Positions 58,962 to 64,000 of a stretch of 64,000 bases of DNA are shown here, in pieces; within the stretch, counting starts at the first letter, position 1; each line of letters begins with the position of its first letter. The stretch spans positions 434,001 through 498,000 of the forward strand of contig JARFIW010001367.1 in NCBI GenBank assembly GCA_036346225.1, given 5' to 3'. The notes beneath the pieces were generated by a model that worked only from the letters and a program-made list of their open reading frames with translations, did not search any database and had not been told where the DNA came from. The position numbers and the translations under genes are program-made. Origin of the DNA: Platerodrilus igneus (lineage: Eukaryota; Arthropoda; Insecta; Coleoptera; Lycidae).

Positions 58962-59526
58962 GCATTTTCGTAAAAGATGGGAACGCTTTGTTCACAGTGA
59001 AAATGAACATTTAGTTTCTCCAGAAGCATTAGACTTTTTGGATATGTTGCTACGTTATGATCATTTAGAAAGATTGACGGCCCGTGATGCAATGGGGCAT
59101 GCATATTTTTGTAAGTACAGATACGTTTATTGAAAATATTTAATGAAATTTGTAGATCCTATTGTAAAAGAGCAATGCCAAATGATGGCAGTTAATTCAT
59201 CATCACCTACACCGTTAGTACCGAATATGGCTATGGTAGGTAATAGCACAGGAAGATAATAAAAATTAATGCTGCAGTGTTGTTGCTTTTTATGTTATTT
59301 GTTAATATGCCCTTCCTGATAAATGAATTACTTCCTATTTATTATTCAGAAATTTCAAAACATTTAGTAGCAACACTGCTCTATTTTTGATAATATGTAC
59401 TACATTGCTGAAAAAGTTGTTATGTTATAAATACTGTTTAAACTGGCTATTTTTGGTGAACGAAAATGGAAATGAGATGATTTTTGTTTACTTTTAAGCA
59501 TCTAGTCAAAGCTGCAATGCTAACTA
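58962..59526 (+). pseudogene. Duplicate of the last CK2 alpha exons, decaying
   Basis: Exons corresponding to copy 1 lie at 58,962-59,110 and 59,156-59,235 with the same phases and GT/AG sites. Changes in conserved kinase residues: HSRKRW to HFRKRW, ENQHL to ENEHL, LDKLL to LDMLL, MEHAYF to MGHAYF; MVM becomes MAM in the tail. At the third exon the acceptor AGGCATCT has become AAGCATCT with one G lost (59,497-59,500). Splicing at the remaining AG would shift the frame and replace ASSQ..NAG with about 27 unrelated residues. With no upstream exons of its own, it can only be an alternative or dead 3' end. Copy 1 keeps the canonical residues. Confidence 0.85.
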
Positions 59527-60339
59527 AAAATTTATATACTCTTTATATATTTGCACATTTTAATAAAATGTCAACTATTTAAAACACATAGTGTGTGAGA
59601 TATTAAGTTAATAATATGGAGATATTTTTATTTATATACAAAGCAATTGCTACCAAGGAAAGGGAGTTGGAAAATTGCTTTAAGCAAAGATTTGTCTGAC
59701 TCTTTAAATAATTAGGCCCCTAGCTTAATTAAAAACGATTACTGTGATCTATAGCAGATGATGTCAGTGTTTGATATTTGTATGGTTTAACCTATTTTTT
59801 AGTTGTCTGCTTAAAAAGAATTTTTTAATTAAAGAAGGAACTCTAGTTTATAAAATAGATTGGAGCCATAAAATTTTAATATGTTGTATATTACATTCCG
59901 TTAATTATACTATATTATATATGTTATTATAATACACAATTGTTAAAAATTGATTATATAGTGAAAAATTGCTCTAGGCCAGTGTCTAGCATTTTAAGAG
60001 CACTTGACTAATAAAAAGTACAATAGATGAAATACTGTTGAAGACAAATGGGAATGTACAATATTATAGTTACGTAAATTTTTTATTGTGTGTAAATTTT
60101 ATGTATATATTGCAAGATTGAACCGTATTAGAACAATTGTATATTTATATTATTTTATAATATGGAAATTTGAAACAAATTTTCATTTTTGTTCACCATT
60201 TTAATTTTATTGCATTTACAGTTAATGTATAAAATATTCAATTGTAGGTGTACATAAATATAACTAAATAAATTTTACTGTTAAAAATATTGAATATTTA
60301 AATTGTTTAGTAGTGATAGTGTTTCTTTGAACTGACAGT

Positions 60340-60580
60340 AGGTAAAGTTTTTGCATGGAATTTGAAAAATAGGCTATTTGATCAAAAACTGTGTTACTTT
60401 CAACTCAAAGTAGCTCAAGTTTCATCCTTAATTGTAAAAGTGGTTGGCTGACTAAATATTTGTTACTTTCAAGTAAACATAGGGTAAGCTTCATGACCAA
60501 TTTGAGAAAGTAGCTGGATCATGTAATTTCTGTTACTTTTAGCTGAAAGTAATAAGTTGCAGTGGGAAATTCAAAACTGT
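60340..60580. repeat. Tandem repeat, about 70-bp unit, three copies
   Basis: Units begin TGTTACTTTCAA-like and continue with AGCTTCATGAC or similar; the third is partial. Confidence 0.65.
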
Positions 60581-60633
60581 AAGTGTAATGCTTATGTTTT
60601 GTAGTGATAAATCTAGTATTTTCTATTTTATAG

Positions 60634-60635
<2 letters not shown>

Positions 60636-60666
<31 letters not shown>
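60636..60666. repeat. (TA)n microsatellite
   Basis: TA run. Confidence 0.95.
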
Positions 60667-60672
<6 letters not shown>

Positions 60673-61112
60673 CTCATATTTAGACCAGGGTAGAAAATTA
60701 ATTAATTATAGCAAATAATTTTAATCACCGTGTATAGAGAATTTTATTAGATAATACGCTTTATTAAAAAACCGTGGAGAATAAAAATTCATTCGTTTCA
60801 TTAAAAATAAGAGATTTAAATCATTTACAAGACGCTTGCTATAAAAAAAAGGAAGCAGTATTAAAATGCTCTACGTGTAATTTAATTATTCCGAGTAAAG
60901 AAACAAATGGAAATTACGTGCAAAATTTATATTAATTAACTCAATTTTAAGTAACCGGTATTAAACAAAGTGTACACATAATAATTAATATTTAATTTGT
61001 ATTCGCTAAAAATGAAAGGGTAGAAGTCAATTTTAGTTGGAGTTAATTGAACCATTATTAATAATAAGCATAAAAGCCTGTGAAAATCCAAGATTAAAAT
61101 ACCATGAAATAA
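60667..61112. other. No firm feature; short coding-like traces
   Basis: Plus-strand traces such as SLKIRDLNHLQDACYKKK and CSTCNLIIPSKETNGNY appear in shifting frames and may belong to the same lost coding region as 61,113-61,446. Confidence 0.3.
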
Positions 61113-61446
61113 AGCTCTGAGAATTAATAGTACGATTGAACACCTGCGTAGTTTACAAGTCACGTACGGCGAAAATTTTGCAGATAACAAATGGTTTCAG
61201 AGAATGTTGGAGAAACCGTCGCTTATATTAACGGGAAGACTAGATACGGGGTTATTTAACCCAGATAACAGTCCACGTGGACTGAAAATAATCGATAATA
61301 AAGAATATCAATTTGCACCAATAAGAACAGGTTAGATAGAGACAGATAATATGCGCAAGACCGAGACACATATAGTAAAAGGCGTGAGTGGAGCAACGTC
61401 ACTGGGTTGCGATTGGGTGAAAATAAAAGGCAAAATTGAGAGGTAA
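61113..61446 (+). pseudogene. Unrecognised coding-like stretch, one stop
   Basis: A plus-strand frame open for about 110 residues apart from one TAG: IEHLRSLQVTYGENFADNKW, then FQRMLEKPSLILTGRLDTGL, FNPDNSPRGLKIIDNKEYQF, the stop, and then HIVKGVSGATSLGCDWVKIK before a final stop. Residue use looks protein-like. The 'LGCDW' end resembles the last strand of retroelement proteases ('ILGxDW'), but no preceding catalytic DTG in the right context is convincing. I do not assign a function. Confidence 0.35.
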
Positions 61447-62842
61447 AAATAACATTTCTGTATAAAATTTAATTAGTTATTTCCAGACGTTGCGAGCCGT
61501 GTCGAAATTTCTGAGATTTTACTGGTGCGAGTGCAAATTTCGTAAAAATCGCATGCCGGGCTGCGGAATGGGAACCTAGCATGCGAAATTCTAGAAACTG
61601 GCCGTTTTGGGGACCAGACCGACAGACAGGCTAACCTCTATATATACCCAGGTTAATATGAAGAAGCTCTCTTAGATCTGCGACTTGATTCAATGCGTTA
61701 AACAGTGCTTTTTAGTTTTCCGAGTTTGATAGAATAATTTAAAGTTTGCTCGTATATTTTGGTGATTTAAAACAGTTTGTTCTTTACGTGCTACAATGAA
61801 TGTACTTTAGTGCACTTAGAAAAGAAGATACAAGGTAATAAAGTTTAGTATCACTGTACCAATTAGTAAAATTTACAACGACAAATGAATACACAAAAGT
61901 AGGCAGTTTTGGCGTATATTGGTGAAAGAAGTATGAATTTCTTTGTTATTTTCGGGGTATTAATAATTAAATGATTCGTAAACGTGTCTGGATCCACAAA
62001 ACAAGCTTCAGATATACACAAATGAGTTCGGAAAAGCACTGAAACTACGTTAGATGAATGGTGATGTAGAAAATTTTAAAGGCGACCAGCAATACGAGGA
62101 CCTAAACATAACCCAGTTGGATTGGTGTGATTAACAGAGGACGATGTACATTGAAGCCACTAGTGCAGTAACCTTCAGGTAACTTATGCTTTGTTGTTGG
62201 ATTTTGATATTTTGGTGTGTGTTGAATAACTTTGTAATTGATTTACTTAAAATGGACAGTAGTGAAATTGTACTAACAATAAAATTTTAATTTTAAGGTA
62301 AAATTTGCTTGTTTAAGTAGAAAGGGTATTTAGTATTGATGTTCTGGATTATGAGGAAAATTTGGGTATGTCTTTGAGCTCAATTAGACGAACCTGGCTA
62401 ATTAACGTAAAGGGGTGGTAGATGCTTCCTTTGTACTCAGACTCGGGTCTGCATATATTGTTATTGTAATTAGTAGGCATCCTACAAGGACTTTAATTCT
62501 GGATGCACTTTAAAATGATAACAAATTTAATCTTGAAATTTTCTGATACTGAAATTTATGCTGAATTTTAATTTTGAAATTTTAATGTATTGTGAATATT
62601 GATGTAAATAGAGTTAACGTTGATGTTTGTGGTAGGAATGTGTTTGTTTGTTTTTATGAAAGAGGATGAAGGTTTAACTAGGTGAGCAGCCGAGGCGGAA
62701 AAGAGTAAAGAGGCGAGTAACAGAAGAAAGTCAACGGACCAGTTAAATTAATAGCTTTTTGTAGGTTTCACAGCATTCTTGATGCCCAATCTGTGGGGCT
62801 CGATTTGAAAAGCGTAGTTCCCGGATTTTTGAAGTTTCACAG

Positions 62843-62844
<2 letters not shown>
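61447..62844. other. Unassigned region, less AT-rich at 61.5-61.7 kb
   Basis: Contains GCATGCCGGGCTGCGG and a TATA-like TCTATATATACCC (61,637-61,649). This might be an LTR or promoter, but there is no partner copy or convincing initiator. Confidence 0.35.

Positions 62845-62879
<35 letters not shown>
62845..62879. repeat. (TA)n microsatellite
   Basis: TA run beside the second Penelope element. Confidence 0.95.
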
Positions 62880-62880
<1 letters not shown>

Positions 62881-62966
62881 GTTTTTTTGATAAAATGTTA
62901 CGGTACAATTGGGATATTTTAGTCCAAAAAATTAAAACGAAATAATATTTTGCATATATTTAATTA

Positions 62967-63011
62967 CAAATCGACGTTTCGGCAAGGGTTGTTGCCTTTA
63001 TCAAGATTCTA
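62967..63011 (-). ncRNA. Hammerhead-like motif, second Penelope family
   Basis: The minus strand reads CTTGATAAAGGCAACAACC followed by CTTGCCGAAACGTCGA. GGCAA/TTGCC forms stem II; GAAAC-GUC gives a minimal stem III with a GUC triplet. The first core strand (TTGATAA for CTGATGA) is degenerate. Confidence 0.5.
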
Positions 63012-63328
63012 CAAAAGGAAAAGCAATCAATACAGTCATCAAAAAATTTTCTTTTAAAAATTACTTACTTAATTGTTAATGCATAAATATTAAAATCATA
63101 AACACAACCCTACACATCAGGGTTGTTGTTAGTCATAAATGGATAAAATAAAAAATAAAAATATTGGAGCACTAAAAAGAGGATTATTTAAAGTTAATTA
63201 ATAAAATTACTTGTTCATAGAGTAAACGACCAACTATGAATGAATTAATATAAAACCAGTCTGATAAGAGAGCGTGTTCCACATTTTGTACGAATATTAG
63301 GTAAATAATATGCGCTCTGGTCTTCACA

Positions 63329-63645
63329 TCATTGTTGAAAATTAAAAGTTGTCTTTGCAATTCTGTACAGATTAGAATATATGGGATGCAAATTTTGGGT
63401 GTCCTGCCTAAAATTTAACAAATTAACTTCATTTCTTATATAATATGCCTCCAAAAAAAGCCTAAGCTTATGATTAGCTTCAGAATCTAAAATTCGAACT
63501 TCATCATAATTTGGGGTGTGATGAGTCATATTTATATGTTGTGAGAGGGCGCAGCTGTTCTTCCCCAATTTTACATCTGACTTATGTTGAATTAGTCTAT
63601 TTTTCAACCACTGACTAGAATTACCCACATATGTCTTATTGCAGG
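63329..63645 (-). pseudogene. GIY-YIG endonuclease C-terminal part, second Penelope family
   Basis: Begins with CNKTYVGNSSQWLKNRLIQH, the second half of the GIY-YIG motif, then SDVKLGKNSCALSQHINMTH, ILDSEANHKLRLFLEAYYI and the ending DTQNLHPIYSNLYRI, which corresponds to DTQNLN..YSHLI of the first family. The domain's first strand (GVVY equivalent) is cut off by the inversion junction. Confidence 0.88.
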
Positions 63646-63655
63646 ATTATATATA

Positions 63656-64000
63656 TGTCTTATTGCCTATAATAAATTATTCAAAAAGAACAAACAGATT
63701 CTGGTCAAAAAATTTCAATCACTGAAGGATTTCAATGATGAGAATAAAAAACTGTTTCATGACAATAGTAAATGGGTTGTGAATTTGAGTAAAAAAGTGA
63801 TACCTAATGACATTTGTAACTTTTTATCTTTGGGACCTAAATTTAATTTAAGTGTGAATGCTAGTGATATCAATATGGGGAAATTATTGGGAAACGTTGA
63901 AAATATTCTGGACAATAATGAACTGTCACAGGAAGAAAAAGACAATCTTAGAGCTAGGGTTACTAATTGCATTACGAATTTTGTCACTAATCCTAAAATA
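63656..64000 (+). CDS. Penelope N-terminal region, second family, runs off the window
   Basis: An open frame with no stop through the window end (110 codons from 63,671). Contains NDENKKLFHDNSKWVVNLSK, NDICNFLSLGPKFNLS and QEEKDNLRARVTNCITNFVT. It aligns to WFVNLSNVNTPKDIQRFMAL..GPLFSV and LARTTNIVTNFIHSP of the first family. The start codon is missing because of the inversion junction. Whether the RT and endonuclease beyond 64,000 are intact is not visible. Confidence 0.87.

Larger units (their letters stand above)
56030..60305 (+). repeat. Tandem duplication unit 2
   Basis: Second copy of 47,755-55,565, lacking that copy's transposons but carrying a LINE (57,080-58,185) that unit 1 does not have. 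Confidence 0.85.
62880..63650 (-). mobile_element. Penelope-like element, second family, 3' part
   Basis: Minus-strand 3' half of a GIY-YIG domain, 3' non-coding sequence and a hammerhead-like motif. It ends in an inversion junction at about 63,643-63,655, beyond which the same family continues on the plus strand. Confidence 0.85.

Noticed and set aside
61637..61649. TATA box TCTATATATACCC as a promoter
   Set aside because: No initiator at the expected distance and no gene or LTR partner; TA-rich matches are common in this sequence.

Overview
The window looks like a piece of an insect (at least arthropod) nuclear genome. It is AT-rich and full of (TA)n runs. It carries insect-type transposons whose transposases begin with a DUF4817-like helix-turn-helix, together with Penelope-like elements, Jockey/CR1-like and RTE-like LINEs, Ty3/gypsy elements, hAT remnants and tRNA-derived SINEs. 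The only host gene I can name is the 3' end of casein kinase II alpha (CK2 alpha), with introns and GT/AG splice sites. No prokaryotic features are present.

Layout, left half. 1-1.1 kb is an inverted/direct arrangement of a tRNA-derived repeat (three tRNA-like heads). 1.1-2.85 kb is a near-palindromic foldback DNA transposon with a transposase N-terminus across its centre. 2.9-7.1 kb holds two head-to-head copies of one Penelope-like element (RT plus GIY-YIG endonuclease) with hammerhead-ribozyme-like motifs near the ends. At 7.2-7.36 kb a small palindrome carries a related motif in its loop. 7.6-9.4 kb has a SINE and a transposase relic. 9.56-11.26 kb is a segmental duplicate of 33.5-35.8 kb. 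11.26-15.6 kb is a solo gypsy LTR split by a LINE. 17.25-25.5 kb is a decayed Ty3/gypsy element on the minus strand, followed by a second related fragment to about 27.2 kb with a tRNA-Lys-type primer binding site.

Layout, right half. 28.6-32 kb is mostly unassigned. 32.0-33.75 kb is a 13-unit satellite with a monomer of about 138 bp. 35.8-37.6 kb holds RTE-like 3' ends with a dimeric SINE. 37.6-39.3 kb is an internally deleted DUF4817-type transposon. 41.3-42.4 kb is a hAT relic with an 8-bp target duplication and arrays of a CGGGTA-type motif. 47.75-60.3 kb is a tandem duplication carrying the last three CK2 alpha exons. The first copy (54,119-54,687) is intact; the second (58,962 onward) has lost a base at the last splice acceptor and has four substitutions. 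Different transposons sit in the two copies, so they arrived after the duplication. 62.9-64.0 kb repeats the head-to-head Penelope arrangement with a second family and runs off the window.

Almost everything coding here is mobile-element debris. The only gene likely to serve the host is CK2 alpha, whose upstream exons I could not find. The most interesting signals are the repeated Penelope inversions with microduplicated junctions, the hammerhead-like motifs, the SINE pairs separated by copies of their target duplication, the foldback transposon, the hAT element with minisatellite ends, and the CK2 alpha exon duplication.
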